Assembly (NCBI RefSeq): GCF_037392515.1
Contig: NC_090283.1
Span: 27,420,249-27,484,248, forward strand
DNA: 64,000 bases
DNA from: Haliotis asinina
Taxonomy: Eukaryota; Mollusca; Gastropoda; Lepetellida; Haliotidae
Reading direction: 5' to 3'
A program made the translations under genes and the position numbers. The notes beneath the pieces are model-generated. The model was not told where the DNA came from and ran no database searches. It worked only from the letters and a program-made list of their open reading frames with translations. Positions 12,401 through 22,755 of this stretch are shown here, piece after piece (the stretch's first letter is position 1; each line of letters begins with the position of its first letter).

Positions 12401-15400
12401 TGAGTCTTTATCGCCAGTTTGTGATTATTACACATTCCTGACAATTGAAGAAATTCTGTATAGAATGTAACAGACACTACTCTATATTCTTATTATACAT
12501 ACACCTATTATCCAAGCAGTTAGTCGGATGCATCAGAAACACCAGTCATCATAGTTTTCAACTGAAAATTTACCCCTTGTAAAGTAAGTCCATCAGTGTT
12601 GTGATTCATTTCTTACAAAAATTTAACACCACTTCAAACTCTTAATATAGTCATTTACAGAGATTTGTCTCAACAAACAACATAAAATTCTGACCCCCCA
12701 AAAGGATGTGTATGAAAGAATTACAATTTACATTAAATATGTGTTTCTTGCTTTGATAACATTACATTGACAAATATTTCCCATGACAGACCATATATTA
12801 TCTAACTTTAACTTTGAAATCTGATTTTCATCCAACAGTTCTTAAAGAAAACTTTAGATTATGTAGGTTTGTTAGGAATTAACACAGAAAATGTGCTAAA
12901 AAACATATATATTTTGGATGACATAAATTTGAATTTAACCCCTCAATTACTCCATGAAGATATGTTTATGCATTTATTTATATTTTTACAAATTTAACAT
13001 GTAATATGAACAATGACTGAATAAAGTCATGTATGTATAATTTGATATTAAAGTACACACGCACCATCATACAAAAACTCAGATAGCATTACAACATTGT
13101 ACAGTGTTCTGGATATAACACTAGATATATCATCGTAAAAGGGAAAAGATGCACCACTGTCCATGCACCAGTATGAATGTTCCCGGTGACGGTGAAGACT
13201 GTACTGTTTAACTGTCTCTAAAAGTAATAATAACACGTGTGGTGCACATCAAGCATACGACATGTGCTGTCAGTTTAAGGTTGGACCGTCCAGATTAGCA
13301 CACCTTGCGGAATAGTGAAGGGAAGATAAATTCAAAAAGATTGCCCATTTAAAAGCTTGCATCACTGTTGACTCAGTGCAACTGGGTCCCAAGTTGAGAT
13401 AATCTAAGCTTGTAATTAGCTATTGTTCAAAACTACTTAATACATTGTTTGCCAGTTAACTTCTCAGTCAACTGATTGCTTATCGTTATTAAACAATCAC
13501 AACTGATGCCTTGATAAAAGTTCCACACTGAAATAGACTCCAAGAAATATGTCCGTGACACCTTCTCATGACTCAGAACTTTTCATGTCTAAGGCAAATA
13601 CTGTAAAATGCATCAGTCATGAAATAGAACTGTCCATAAATCCCTGAAATTTGATGCCATAGTGTTTAGATTTAGGGACTACCCAAAGCTTCAACTCTTA
13701 ACATGAGGGTAATTGGCAAAGATCCCTTGACTTTGATGGCAACAACATGTACCCCAACATGATAGTACTATCATACCTTGACAAGTTGCCTCTCTAGTCT
13801 GTCAGCAGTCACACTTGTCTTGCCAATTCTTCTCAGCAGGAATATATGTAGATCAATTAATACCTTATCAACTGAAAATAAAAAGACATACATCTGCACT
13901 CATCACAACATGACAGAAAAATAGAACTCAAAATACTGGAAACATCTACAAAGAGGAATGAGTAAAGCTGCACTTCACTTATCGCAAGCTTCATTATCCC
14001 TCCAAACAACCAGTATCACAAATTAAGCTGAGCCAAAATGATTGATAATTGCAAATCCTGATGATCTGAACAAATAGTAACAATTATGAATGTGAAAATT
14101 GTGTCACAAATACCTTGTAAAATCTAGTGTCATGAAATAATGTTTAAAATCTGAATAAACTACTGTGATGAAATATTGTTTGAATTTTGAAGCTGTGATC
14201 TATTCTTGGACTGATTTTAAATTAAGTTCCCAATGCTGTTTTTGTCAGTAATCCATGCATAAACATGTCACTGCTCACAAATGACATGCAATACATTGAT
14301 GTTGTCAATTTCATTTTTACTCAACTTTCATATCTTGATGTTCTATTGAGAAGAAGTAAACATGGTGAAGTAGCATTTTTCTGGAAGTAGCATTTGCCGG
14401 ATGGTTAATAATCATTGTATTTAGCAAGCCTTGGCAAGTTAAATACAAAGTGTTTATTCCTAATGCAGGATATTAACCATCCCAAAACACATGAATGTGG
14501 TAACCAATTAATCATACAATTCTTAATTTATAACTTAAAAATAAAATGCAATTTCAAATGCTACAAATCATATAACTAAACTTCATGGAATGCCTTATGA
14601 CGTCAAAAAATATGCATAGTATTATGTTATGTCAAAAACCCGGTGACAGAATTTTCTCCAAATCACTCAGCTGACTCAAATTTGTCACCAGACCCCCAGT
14701 ATGCTTTTATGTTAAAGCATGCATTGTTGCCGACAAATTTTAGCTTACATTTGAAAAATAAATAACAAACTCACATAGAACTTCAAACACCTTCAATTAA
14801 GCTTTTGAACAACAAATACAATCTAATGTTCGCCTGACATTGTGGCCCGCATTCCAGTGCCATTCTCTCACTGACACTGACAGTTGTTCAGAGAAAGCCT
14901 ATGAATATCTATCTTCGCTCTGTAATCTGCTCCACCTGTCACAACCAGGCATGTATTTTGCGGGATCAAAGCACTAACCTGCTAACAGTACTGTAACCGC
15001 TGGTGTCAACCTGGACATGACCACCGACCATTGACGCCATGTTTGTTTACTCTGTGACAGTACTAGTAGTCCCACAAAATTTGCATATGACCCCTCTAAT
15101 TTGCATCAATGTCTGTATATGACCCTAACAGATACCGAAAATATTTGCTGACTTCATCCTGCTGAGAACACTATCCATTGTATGATAAATGAAGATATCT
15201 TACATTTGTCTAAAGTAGAAACTCATTCTTGATGAAAACACAAGTTGATAAATGTTTATGTTCTCATGTCTAAGGTTTGAGACATTAGTATCTTAAAAAG
15301 TTAAATTCTATGAAATAACTAATATCTAAATTAAGTTTGCAAATCTGAGATAAGTATTAATTCAGGAAGGATAAGAGATATTTTCATGACAACCATAGTT

Positions 15401-16830
15401 ATCAATAGGTATATGACAACTTTAAAGCATAAAATTATTGAGATGTGATTAAATTACAACTTCTAACCCTACCTAAATACTGCACACAGCTTTCAGCAAT
15501 TTATCAAACTAACAATGCAAATATCTTGCCCTAAGTCATTAACAATGATACTTTGTACTGAGTAACTGCTGCTGAAGATGATAGGATTAGTTTGGCTTGT
15601 CCTTCGTAATTAGACTTGTACATAAGTCTGAGGTGCCAAGTCAACAGTCATAAACACTTATTATTGATGATAGCCATGTGATAAATCAACATGCATCGCA
15701 CCTTTTTGACTATAGACTGATACCCACTTTGTCATCCCTCGAAATGTGTTGTTTTAAATCATAATCCATAGGATGTACTAAAACCTTATTCAACTAATCC
15801 TCAGAGTCAATCGTTGGCACTTCTTGAATGAAGCAAATGATAACCACTGCTCAGTTACAATTTGTGGTAAAAGAAAACTGAAGCCCTGAGTACTTGTTCA
15901 CAATCAAAATTGTCAATGCTACAAGACAACAGAGATTGCGATCACTGAATCTTTACTTATTACAAACCCTTATCCCTTCTGCACTCTCTCATTCTCAGAA
16001 GCTATCCTCTGAATCTGATATTCTCAAGCAATCGAAATCCATCCAAACAGAGTTACATGCCCCTGGATTAAACAACTGTGTGTATGAATTTGTGAGACTA
16101 CTGCAAGGAGACAATTTAAAGTGTGATTGTAATCTCTGAAATGTATTAGCTCCTTGTACATACACCAAACATCCAGAGCTTGACACAAACTATTTAGCCA
16201 GTAGGCCTAACTTTGACTGTAGAGTGGAGAACCATACCTTGAATTTAACAAAACAAAACACAAGACAGAGGATCTGTGTGTCAAAAATGCCACATCTATA
16301 GTATCGGTAAACTGCACTGAATGCATTCTTTTTACATAGTATTGACAAATGAAGAGCTCAAAATGCTGAATGTTAACGGACCTCACGAAATGCACCTTTA
16401 CTTCTCACGAATCCCATCACGTTTTCTTACACAGAGTATGACTCAAATTATGACAGAGCTAGTCAAACAACAGAAGTAGAACCAGACGTTCGCATCATCA
16501 GACATGATACGTATGGTATGCTGCAATCTTTCTTTAATGCACTTTTAAGTCACCTTCTACCCAGTCAAAACATTCAATATTTGTTGGTCATTCTGGAAAG
16601 CGTCCTTAGTCCTGAGATGACTGATTACAATTTGGGATGCTCATTAATAAAGTTTGCTGTGCAGTATGCAAATGAAGTTTCTTACCAGCTTTGTTGTCTT
16701 CGATAAAATTTTGAAGATCTGTAAAAGAAATTTCTGGCAACCCCAAAGCTTCGCTATGCTTGTCCAGAAAGGAGCAAATCACTGCAAAGTTAGGGTCATT
16801 GTGGCAAACGCTATCTACTGCGGTCGCCAT
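158..16830 (-). CDS. RSF1: RSF1 (remodeling and spacing factor 1) homologue, 13 exons
   Basis: RSF1 is the non-catalytic partner of the SNF2H/ISWI ATPase in the RSF nucleosome-spacing complex in the nucleus (family knowledge). Exons on the minus strand, 5' to 3': 16686-16830, 13777-13871, 10982-11074, 10215-10343, 9860-9936, 8570-8643, 4998-7819, 3950-4280, 2050-2123, 1571-1675, 1114-1193, 700-751, 158-460. All junctions keep frame, giving 1459 residues, close to the roughly 1440 of vertebrate RSF1. Domains: DDT/WHIM-type N-terminal region (residues 1-205), acidic/lysine/serine-rich linker (205-1255), PHD finger (1269-1315), and a conserved post-PHD helix and tail (1316-1459). The start at 16830 is chosen because the protein then begins MATAVDS like vertebrate RSF1; an in-frame ATG seven codons upstream is possible. 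The tail after the PHD is much shorter than in vertebrates. Confidence 0.93.
700..751 (-). CDS. RSF1: RSF1 exon 12
   Basis: 52-base exon, residues 1342-1359 ([18 protein letters not shown]), matching vertebrate RRKERLVYVGISxENI. Acceptor CTTTTCAG, donor GAG/GTATGT. Confidence 0.88.
1114..1193 (-). CDS. RSF1: RSF1 exon 11, post-PHD helix
   Basis: Encodes residues 1316-1341 ([20 protein letters not shown], then RERLVR), aligning without gaps to the vertebrate LEEQLQDLDVALKKKERAERR helix. Acceptor AACAAG, donor AGAAG/GTAGGA. Confidence 0.88.
1368..1518 (+). repeat. G-rich tract in RSF1 intron 10
   Basis: About 150 bases with many GGG/GGGG runs (for example GGGATAGGATAGGGTAGGGT at 1465-1484). 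It starts 53 bases beyond the donor of the PHD exon. In the RSF1 transcript it is C-rich. The plus strand could form G-quadruplexes. Some units resemble TTAGGG but no regular telomeric array is present. Confidence 0.7.
1571..1675 (-). CDS. RSF1: RSF1 exon 10, second half of PHD finger
   Basis: Encodes residues 1281-1315, phase 0. It holds ligands C1284, C1287, H1292, C1295, C1310 and C1313 ([19 protein letters not shown], then [12 protein letters not shown]), completing a Cys4-His-Cys3 PHD finger nearly identical to vertebrate RSF1. PHD fingers of this class read histone tails; the ligand here is not inferable from sequence. Confidence 0.96.
2050..2123 (-). CDS. RSF1: RSF1 exon 9, first half of PHD finger
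   Basis: Encodes residues 1256-1280, carrying the first two zinc ligands (C1269 and C1272 in [13 protein letters not shown]). Acceptor ATTCCAG, donor TGG/GTAAGT. Confidence 0.92.
2621..2911 (-). mobile_element. hAT transposase remnant (C-terminal dimerisation region)
   Basis: The open frame reads [20 protein letters not shown] then [20 protein letters not shown]. This matches the C-terminal dimerisation domain of hAT transposases and their ZNF862-like relatives, whose hallmark is IALVIPVxxxDCERAFS. No DDE catalytic part or terminal repeats were identified nearby. It lies in the RSF1 intron between exons 8 and 9, on the same strand as the gene. Confidence 0.7.
3950..4280 (-). CDS. RSF1: RSF1 exon 8, acidic/basic pre-PHD segment
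   Basis: Encodes residues 1146-1255. A glycine/lysine/arginine patch ([16 protein letters not shown]) is followed by serine/acidic clusters ([19 protein letters not shown]) and [20 protein letters not shown]. Acceptor ATCACCAG; donor GCAG/GTGTGC is less canonical but holds the frame. Confidence 0.87.
4388..4535 (-). mobile_element. tRNA-headed SINE (family A)
   Basis: Contains the body block GGGGACACCAGAAATGGGCT and the head remnant AATCAAACCTGGGTCCTCAG (box B side), with the GAGTGAG tail at its left end. Lies in the RSF1 intron before exon 8. Confidence 0.75.
4998..7819 (-). CDS. RSF1: RSF1 exon 7, long acidic/lysine-rich linker
   Basis: A single 2822-base exon (residues 205-1145) open throughout. 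It is almost entirely Glu, Lys, Ser and Asp, so it is probably disordered and heavily charged. Near its end are basic patches ([25 protein letters not shown]) and an RGG-like stretch ([13 protein letters not shown]). Acceptor TTGACAG and donor GACAAA/GTAAGG fit the neighbouring exons. The open frames on the opposite strand here are mirror images of this biased composition. Confidence 0.92.
8570..8643 (-). CDS. RSF1: RSF1 exon 6
   Basis: Encodes residues 180-204 ([16 protein letters not shown], then GDLKFDDIS), matching the vertebrate NRNELAETLALLK segment that closes the N-terminal domain. Acceptor GTTTCAG, donor AGTT/GTGAGT. Confidence 0.88.
8890..8990 (-). pseudogene. Decayed duplicate of RSF1 exon 3
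   Basis: Reads [20 protein letters not shown] in the exon 3 frame, then TAG at 8904-8906. It shares most bases with 10982-11074, but the acceptor TAG has become CAA, three bases are inserted and the donor side has diverged. It sits in the intron between exons 5 and 6, so it cannot be a working exon. Confidence 0.88.
9005..9200 (-). mobile_element. SINE A inside duplication copy A
   Basis: Tail, ACAGTGGAGGACACCAG body and ATCCAACCCGGGTCTTCAG head are present, ending in CTATCCCACA. Its partner in copy B is at 11100-11280. Confidence 0.75.
9648..9800 (-). mobile_element. Degenerate SINE A
   Basis: The blocks GGGAATATTCCAATTACATC, CCAGAAATGGGCTTCA and AATTGAACCCGAGCTTTTGG are recognisable; the tail is eroded. 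It sits just downstream of RSF1 exon 5 in transcript order. Confidence 0.6.
9860..9936 (-). CDS. RSF1: RSF1 exon 5
   Basis: Encodes residues 155-179 ([19 protein letters not shown], then TWQLVC), matching the vertebrate DQDxNxRxYxEEQDD segment. Acceptor TTCTTCGCAG; donor TGCTG/GTGAGT leaves two bases. A SINE tail lies within about 10 bases of the acceptor. Confidence 0.92.
9945..10155 (-). mobile_element. SINE B abutting the RSF1 exon 5 acceptor
   Basis: The GTGAGTGAATGAG tail lies at its left end, followed by AATATTCTAGCAATATCC and CCGGTCTGTAAATAATCAAG. The tail is within about 10 bases of the exon 5 boundary at 9936. Confidence 0.7.
10215..10343 (-). CDS. RSF1: RSF1 exon 4 (WHIM-type core)
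   Basis: Encodes residues 112-154 (43 codons, phase 0 on both sides). The end [17 protein letters not shown] is the strongly conserved PIGRDKxGLxYWYQL motif of RSF1 and related remodeller subunits. Acceptor GTCTCAG, donor CTG/GTATGT. Confidence 0.93.
10982..11074 (-). CDS. RSF1: RSF1 exon 3 (functional copy)
   Basis: Encodes residues 81-111, including [19 protein letters not shown], which matches the AWEMEKKGY region of RSF1. Acceptor TTCCTAG, donor AAAG/GTGAGA, exact multiple of three (31 codons). A decayed second copy lies at 8890-8990. Confidence 0.9.
11100..11280 (-). mobile_element. SINE A inside duplication copy B
   Basis: Tail GAGTGAGTGAGTTAGG, body GGAGGACACCAGAAAAGGG, head GGGAATCAAACCCATGTC and a terminal CTACCCCACAGCCCC. 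Its tail ends about 26 bases from the exon 3 acceptor. Confidence 0.8.
11496..13776. other. RSF1 intron 2, no gene seen
   Basis: AT-rich intronic sequence without a recognisable exon, transposase or RNA gene. The open frame at 13048-13236 has no familiar motif and probably arises by chance. Confidence 0.5.
13777..13871 (-). CDS. RSF1: RSF1 exon 2
   Basis: Encodes residues 49-80 ([18 protein letters not shown], then [14 protein letters not shown]), matching the vertebrate ELHLKLMRKIGKSVTADRW segment. Acceptor TTTTCAG and donor AAG/GTATGA are both good. Too short to appear as a long open frame. Confidence 0.9.
13872..16685. other. RSF1 intron 1, no gene seen
   Basis: AT-rich sequence with no coding exon, SINE or array that I can support. 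Short open frames around 15894-16395 on both strands show no domain or plausible splice context. Confidence 0.5.
16686..16830 (-). CDS. RSF1: RSF1 exon 1 (start codon, N-terminal region)
   Basis: Encodes residues 1-48. The segment [18 protein letters not shown] matches the conserved PNFAV(V/I)CSFLE start of RSF1. The donor AAAGCTG/GTAAG leaves one base (G), which the next exon completes to valine. Confidence 0.92.
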
Positions 16831-16834
16831 CTTG
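16822..16834 (-). promoter_or_regulatory. YY1-like element over the RSF1 start codon
   Basis: Minus-strand CAAGATGGCGACC contains AAGATGGCG, the core bound by YY1, and overlaps the chosen ATG. Many TATA-less housekeeping genes carry this motif at the translation start. It also supplies a good initiation context (A at -3, G at +4). Confidence 0.5.
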
Positions 16835-17469
16835 ATTATGCTAATGAACAATGAAAGCTATCAAATGTCTGGGAAAGAACCAGCCGTGATTCCTAAAATA
16901 ACTGACTGAAAAATATGTTTTGACATTTAAATGTCGAAATCCAGTGTCATGTATAAAACATTAACCCAATGTCGTAAATAACGCAATTTAGTTGGATACA
17001 AATACGCGGCTTTAAATGTAACACCATCTGCATAACTTTGTAAACAAAGAGGGCCCGGTAGATGGCGTGGGTGACCTGAGGTGCCCGGTTGCTAAATTTA
17101 GCTTACCTGTACATGCATTGTCTGGTGTCGAGCAGGCTTTGAGTCAGTCTGCAAGACCATTTAGGTGACTGTCATACATTACGCAGGAATGATAAACCAT
17201 AAAGTCTCTGACTTTTGTTTTAACACCAGTTGCTTCCACTGACTCGAAATATTGGCACATTATGCAAATGTTCGCCGGAAGCCACTTGTGAGAAGCATTG
17301 CTTGCGGTACCTATGGGATCAACTCTTTCCTTGACAAACTTAGGATATGCCTATCTACACTTATGGCGGAAAGTAATCTAAGTGCAGTTTTCTGACGTAA
17401 ATAGTTGGATGGAAATGTAGGAAACATGCGAAAATAAGGAGTATCGATCCAGCACCTGTATTCTTAAAG

Positions 17470-17735
17470 GGTTGATTGGTTGGTTTGTAGTTTTAGAGGC
17501 CGCATTGAGCAATATTATTCAACTGTGTATATGGCGGCGGTCTGTAAATAATAGAAACTGGACCAGACAATCCAGTGATCAACAGTATGAGCGTCGATCT
17601 ACGCAACTGGGATGCGATGACGTGGCGACCAAGTCAGCGACCTGGCCGCCAAACCCGTTAGTCGCCTTTTGCGAAAAGTATGGGTTGCTGATGGTCGATC
17701 GAGTAATCCTAACCTGAATCTTGCAGGGTCGGATT
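17470..17735 (-). mobile_element. SINE B copy
   Basis: Contains ATATGGCGGCGGTCTGTAAA, CCAGACAATCCAGTGATCAA and CGTTAGTCGCC. The tail end (left) is eroded. Confidence 0.8.
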
Positions 17736-17762
17736 AATTCTTGTCCCCGGATTCCAGAGGGG

Positions 17763-18010
17763 AGTGAGTGGGTGATTTAAGTTTTTAAGCCGCACTCAGC
17801 AATATTCGAGCTATATGGCGGCGGTCTGTAAATAATCGAGTCTGGACCAGACAATCCAGTGATCAACAACATGAGCATCGATCTGCGCAATTGGGAACCG
17901 ATGACATGTGTCAACCAAGTCAGCGAGTCTGACCAGCCGATCCCGTTAGTCGCCTCTTACGACAAGCCGAGTCGCCTTTTATGGCAAGCATTCCAGTGGG
18001 GAATCAGAGA
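17763..18010 (-). mobile_element. SINE B copy, adjacent to the previous one
   Basis: A GTGAGTGGGTG tail, then GCCGCACTCAGCAATATTC, GGCGGCGGTCTGTAAATAAT, GATCTGCGCAATTGGGAACC and CCCGTTAGTCGCCTCTTACG. Two copies in the same orientation lie only about 30 bases apart. Confidence 0.85.
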
Positions 18011-19345
18011 ACAGTCTTTAAGGTCGATCTGACACACACACAGGCATGAACTGATGTATAGCGGCACCTCTGATATATATTCGACATAATTGTGTTTATT
18101 TGATGATGTTGACATCTCTGCTTCTCATGCATTAATTGATCATACATGTGCACGTGCTACGATCAAAAGGCGAGCACCACGTGAAATATGCCCGTCATAT
18201 ATGCGCAAATATTAAGTGTAAGTACAGCTCGATAACTTAGAAAATCAATTTCGTTGTTGAGAAACAAATATTTGGCCTCCAGAACAGACAATAGTTCATT
18301 GATGGCAAGTTTTTGGTATGCGTAATGCTGGCATGTCTTTGGGAGCTAAGTACTGCAAGAGATGTTGGTTGTCACCCATTGACAATGACGGGTAACGTTC
18401 AACTCAACTCCAATGGAGGAAACAACCCTTCCATGAATCAAATCTCTTCATCCGTTTTTTTGTGAAGTGAACTGTCCGAAATCGCAAAAAACCCCACATT
18501 AACCGGATACAGAGCGGTCCAATCAGATGTCCATTCCTATGTCCAGAGCACAAAGTCGTGTGGCTGGTTCTGAAATTCAAAATCACGTTGAAGGGTCCAA
18601 TGGGCGAATGAAAGTCGATGTCTTTATGGTCATGATAGATGACCGAACTCGATTTTGGTGCTGCATATATATGCACTACAGTCACGCCGTTTGGAGGAGA
18701 TTCATTGATGCTGTGGGTATGTCTCTCGCATGACTTTAACACGTGATCATGTGTATGCCAGAATCTTGAAACTGTCTATATCTGTTGACCTGATTCTTGG
18801 AGTAACTTATAGAGTTTCGTTATTTTTTTTTATTTTTTATTTTATTTATTTTTTTTTTTCGCGGGGAGGTGGGGTAGCCTAGCCTGTGGTTAGTGGGAGT
18901 AGGTATTGCTGAGAATTTTCATATTGCGATGCGAAGGCATATATTGCGTCATGTATTGCAATATATTGCAATAATTCTTTTTTTAAATAAAAAACTACTC
19001 AAAATGCTTTATCAATAAAGCAAAACCAGAACAAAATCACTATATTTGATTAAGCTTAATATATAAAATACAATCATAAAAATATGAAAAGCGTGCACTT
19101 TTCCAACTCAAAATGCTGCCATACTCAAACCTTTGCCATAGTATTGATGGGCAAAACATTAAATTGTTCTTTGTTGGGGTTGCCATTTTACAACAAAAGC
19201 ATAAACCCCTGAGTGGAAAACATCGCCGAAGATTTCCGAAAGTGATGAAGTTCTCGAAAGCACGACATATAACGGTTTTTTATCAGTGTATCCCAATATG
19301 TTTACATGTCTGAACCAGTAAATACCGGGAAACCGGTTATTTTGC

Positions 19346-19505
19346 AGTCCCAGTGGTTAGGTCGTTCGCTGGTCACGCCGAAGGTCCGGGTTCGATTCCT
19401 CACATGGGTACAATGTGTCAAGCCTATTTCTGGTGTTATCCAGTCGTGATATTGCTGGGATATTTCCAAAGGAGCCTAAAACCCAACTCATCCACTCACT
19501 CCTTC
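19346..19505 (+). mobile_element. SINE A copy with clear box B
   Basis: The head CCCAGTGGTTAGGTCGTTCG is followed by box B GGGTTCGATTCC, GGGTACAATGTGTCAAGCC, GATATTGCTGGGATATTTCC and the tail CTCATCCACTCACTCC. Confidence 0.85.
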
Positions 19506-19561
19506 TTTTTTTGCCTTTAGATATGCCATTTAATTATTTCCTGAAGGTCAATATGTCGAGG

Positions 19562-20118
19562 TATAGTCCGTTTGGCTCAACAGCGGACCGATGAATTGCA
19601 GTCTAGCTCGAAAACTAATAAACATAACATACTCATAATTAACATGATCATAATTAGAACTTCATACCAACCCTTTGAGGATTTTTTTGCAGAATATCTT
19701 TCCTTAAAATAAAAAAAGGTTGTTTAGCAAACTATTATTAAAATATTGACACAGTTCACTATTTGTTACGAGGGAGAAGTGCAGAGGAGGGAACAGCCAG
19801 ATGTGCGAGAAAGCATGGAGATAGCACAGCCCAAGTTAACGAATGAATAACTTTCTCGTCACTTGTGCACGTGCTTCTCGAACACCTGGCTGTGCCTTTC
19901 TCTGCACTCCTCCCTCGTAATAAACAGTGAACCGTGTCAATATTTTGATGATGGTTTGTTAAACAACTTTTTATTATTAGGACATAAATTCTGCGAAAAC
20001 CTCACAGAGTTGGTATGACGTTTTGATTATGATCAACGTTTCATTGAGTATGTTGTGCTTATTAGTTTTCGAGTTACATTGTATTTCATCGGTCCGCTTT
20101 TGAGCCAAACGGACTATA
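19562..20118. mobile_element. Hairpin MITE with very long terminal inverted repeats
   Basis: The left arm starts TATAGTCCGTTTGGCTCAAC; the right end is its reverse complement (TTGAGCCAAACGGACTATA). Similarity continues inward through ACTAATAA, the poly-A/T stretch and GAGGGAGAAGTGCAGAGGAG, so most of the roughly 557 bases folds into one imperfect hairpin with a short centre. No coding capacity. Confidence 0.85.
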
Positions 20119-20629
20119 CACCCGTATACCGCGTTCACGGGATTATTGTGTTATATAGAGCCTACATATCTCACACACAAAATAGGTAGTAAGTTAAATT
20201 ATGGTTTGGATAAGTTCCTGTGCTGCGGTTGATGGTAACATACTGAGACAATATGCTATGACAGATGGTGGGCGTTGCGATACTTTTGTGCATGTGCATA
20301 TCCATTGTCGCATGATGCGACGTTTGGCTATCTATTCTCTGTTGTATGATATGAATAATTTTATTTATAAATATCACAGATATCATTTGGGATCTGAGTG
20401 GCGAACAACTGAGAAACAGGCGTCCGGTAAGAGCAGAATATCTGGAGCAAACAGCCAACTGTGTGTGAACGTCGGTGTATGAATGGCAGCAATCACGACG
20501 TTACGCCGCAGTTTATGACGTCACCTGAAATAACTACCAAACGTTTAGTATATCTCTCAAAAATTGGTATGTTGACTTACAAGGTTGTAGCCGTACAAGG
20601 TCACTTGGATTGAGATTCGGTGAAGAGGA

Positions 20630-20765
20630 AGAGGCGACTTGGTTGACACAATCATCATGTCGTCGTACATCGATGCTCATGCAGTTGATCACAGGGTCTG
20701 GTCCAGACTCGATTATTTACAGACGTTTACAGGAATACTGCTGAGTGCGCAGTTTAGCAACAAAC
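20630..20765 (+). mobile_element. SINE B fragment
   Basis: Runs from GCGACTTGGTTGACAC through CTGGTCCAGACTCGATTATT to GAATACTGCTGAGTGCGC; the tail is missing. Confidence 0.75.
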
Positions 20766-21811
20766 CAACCTTCCACCTCACCCCACCCTTACGCTCCATC
20801 ATCTTAAGTAAGAGAGTACCAGCATTTCTGATATAATCAATCCGCCAGCGTTCCGTCTCGATGTCATTCTAATATACCAAACCAGGATTTCAAAATACGT
20901 CTTTAATTACAACATAAATACGCATGAATGCCATTGTGGAAAACTTCCAGACACCCGGCACGTTGATAAGGTACGGCTTCCGGTGCATATGTCGTAAATA
21001 AAACTCATCAATAATTCTTGGAAATACTTCATGTGTAATTGTTTGATCGGCATTTGTAGTCATGGAATACATATCGCTCGATAGACAACTGAGGGGGATC
21101 GGGAAGTGAGCCCTGAGAAAGGGCAACCCGAGATAAGTGGCCGACTCATTCGGTCAAAGATTTCGACTGAAACAGGATGTGGCAATGTATTCATCCACAC
21201 GATCTGTAAACCGTTTTGCAATTACGATCGAAAGCTAAATTGACTCCAATCGATCTCATGGTCGGCTTGTGTGTATTGACATTGTTATCGCGGGGCGGTC
21301 GGTGTCATATTTTGGTGGACAATTCAGGGTTAGGTTTCTTCATGAATTTGTTGTGTCTTTCGGTCTCGTTTTCGTACAACACAAGACAAAAGCTGACGAA
21401 AGAGTCGACTAACCTTTAGTCGTGTAAGATACGAATGAGCAAGTGTGTGAGAAATCAGAGTTGTTAGCTGACTGTATGTATAGGTGACGAGAACATATAA
21501 AGAAGGTTTATGCAAACAGGTATCCTATTAAAAACATAAACACCCGAAGGTTATGTTAAAATCCTTTGAGGTTTCAGGCACAAACAGAAGTACCTCACAA
21601 GGGCCAGAGGTAGAATGTAGTGATACGCACCTCTCGGAGCTCTCCATGAAAATATTTGTACATATTCAGTAAACAAAGTGGAAACTGGTTGTTCGAATCC
21701 AGGTTTCACCAAATCTTAGTCGCGCGATTTGTATTTGACAGCGTCATATTCTTTGTTTCCTTCTGTACATAGCAAGCTAACTTATTCAGTTATTCTGAAC
21801 AGCATTATTTC

Positions 21812-21945
21812 AGCGGCTAGTGGTTAAAGCATTTGCTGGTCGAACGCCCGGGTTCGAATCCCTTTATGGACATAACGTGAAACGCACTGTTAAAATTTTA
21901 GTGCCATCCAGCCACGATATTGATGGAGAATTGCTTAAATATGCG
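21812..21945 (+). mobile_element. SINE A copy
   Basis: GCGGCTAGTGGTTAAAGCAT is followed by GCCCGGGTTCGAATCCC, a strong box B match, and the diverged body CCAGCCACGATATTGATGG. Confidence 0.75.
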
Positions 21946-22100
21946 CTACTATAGCCAGATTCAGTCACGTCTTGTAACAACCATCTGTATATAATCCCTT
22001 TCTTGTGAAAGGTGCATAGTGACAAAATGACGCACGCTCGAACACTTATGAATTAGTCTTGATTATTTCATTCAGCCTCCATTACTACCAGTCTATGTGA

Positions 22101-22215
22101 AGCATAGCTGTGCAATCACAACCAAGCAGCCAAGCATAGCTGTGCAATCACAACCAAGCAGCCAAGCATAGCTGTGCAATCACAACCAAGCAGCCAAGCA
22201 TAGCTGTGCAATCAG
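22101..22215. repeat. 32-bp tandem repeat, about 3.5 copies
   Basis: The unit AGCATAGCTGTGCAATCACA followed by ACCAAGCAGCCA starts at 22101, 22133, 22165 and 22197 with no visible divergence. It lies about 400 bases upstream of the sulfotransferase start codon. Confidence 0.95.
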
Positions 22216-22604
22216 TTTGCTATAAAAACAATCAGGTCTACGATTTATCGTCTGCTACATGCTCACTGGTCCGTGCGATACAGGGTCATTTAATTCACTA
22301 CCGTGGGATGTGGACGCCCATGAGTAACTTTGAATAATTGTCTTTTTCATCATGAATTAAAAAGTAATACTAATATGCTAACGAAAACGATAATTACTCC
22401 ACCTTTGAATTGATTATACACCACAACAATTTCATTAACGTGACAATCGATAGCACGGAACAGACCTGTCCCCCCCTTCGATAATATCAACTCGCCCGAG
22501 TCACAAGCGACCGAACTGTCAACATGTCCCGCAAATAGAAAACATTACGGCAGCGCTGGATTCCGTTCTCGTGAGACTTCCAGCGCGTTGGAAGAATTAG
22601 AAAT

Positions 22605-22755
22605 ATGACCACTGAAATCCTTCACAAGTTACCAGGAGAACATGTTTATGAAGGCATTTTGTTTTTCGGATATACTCCTCCGGATGTTCTTGACGCCGTG
22701 AAGGATTTTGAGGTGCGAGATGACGACGTGTTCATCGTTACCTACCCGAAAGCAG
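22605..22755 (+). CDS. Sulfotransferase exon 1
   Basis: Residues 1-50, from ATGACCACTGAA to TTACCTACCCGAAAGCAG/GTAATG. It ends inside the PAPS loop (TYPKA), one base into the glycine codon. The ATG follows AGAATTAGAAAT with A at -3 and is the only in-frame start that gives a family-like N-terminus. Confidence 0.9.

Larger units (their letters stand above)
16831..22604. other. Divergent intergenic spacer between RSF1 and the sulfotransferase
   Basis: About 5.8 kb holding the likely promoters of both genes at its ends and several repeats: SINE B at 17470-18010 and 20630-20765, SINE A at 19346-19505 and 21812-21945, a hairpin MITE at 19562-20118, a poly-T run near 18820-18860 and a 32-bp array at 22101-22215. 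No TATA box is obvious beside either start codon. The open frames around 18404-18742 are unrecognised. Confidence 0.6.

Noticed and set aside
18404..18742. 112-residue minus frame and 68-residue plus frame in the intergenic spacer
   Set aside because: No recognisable domain, no splice context and no supporting composition; could be an unknown repeat but cannot be supported as a gene.
22101..22215. CRISPR-like regular repeat
   Set aside because: Units are directly abutting with no spacers; it is a simple tandem repeat in an animal genome.
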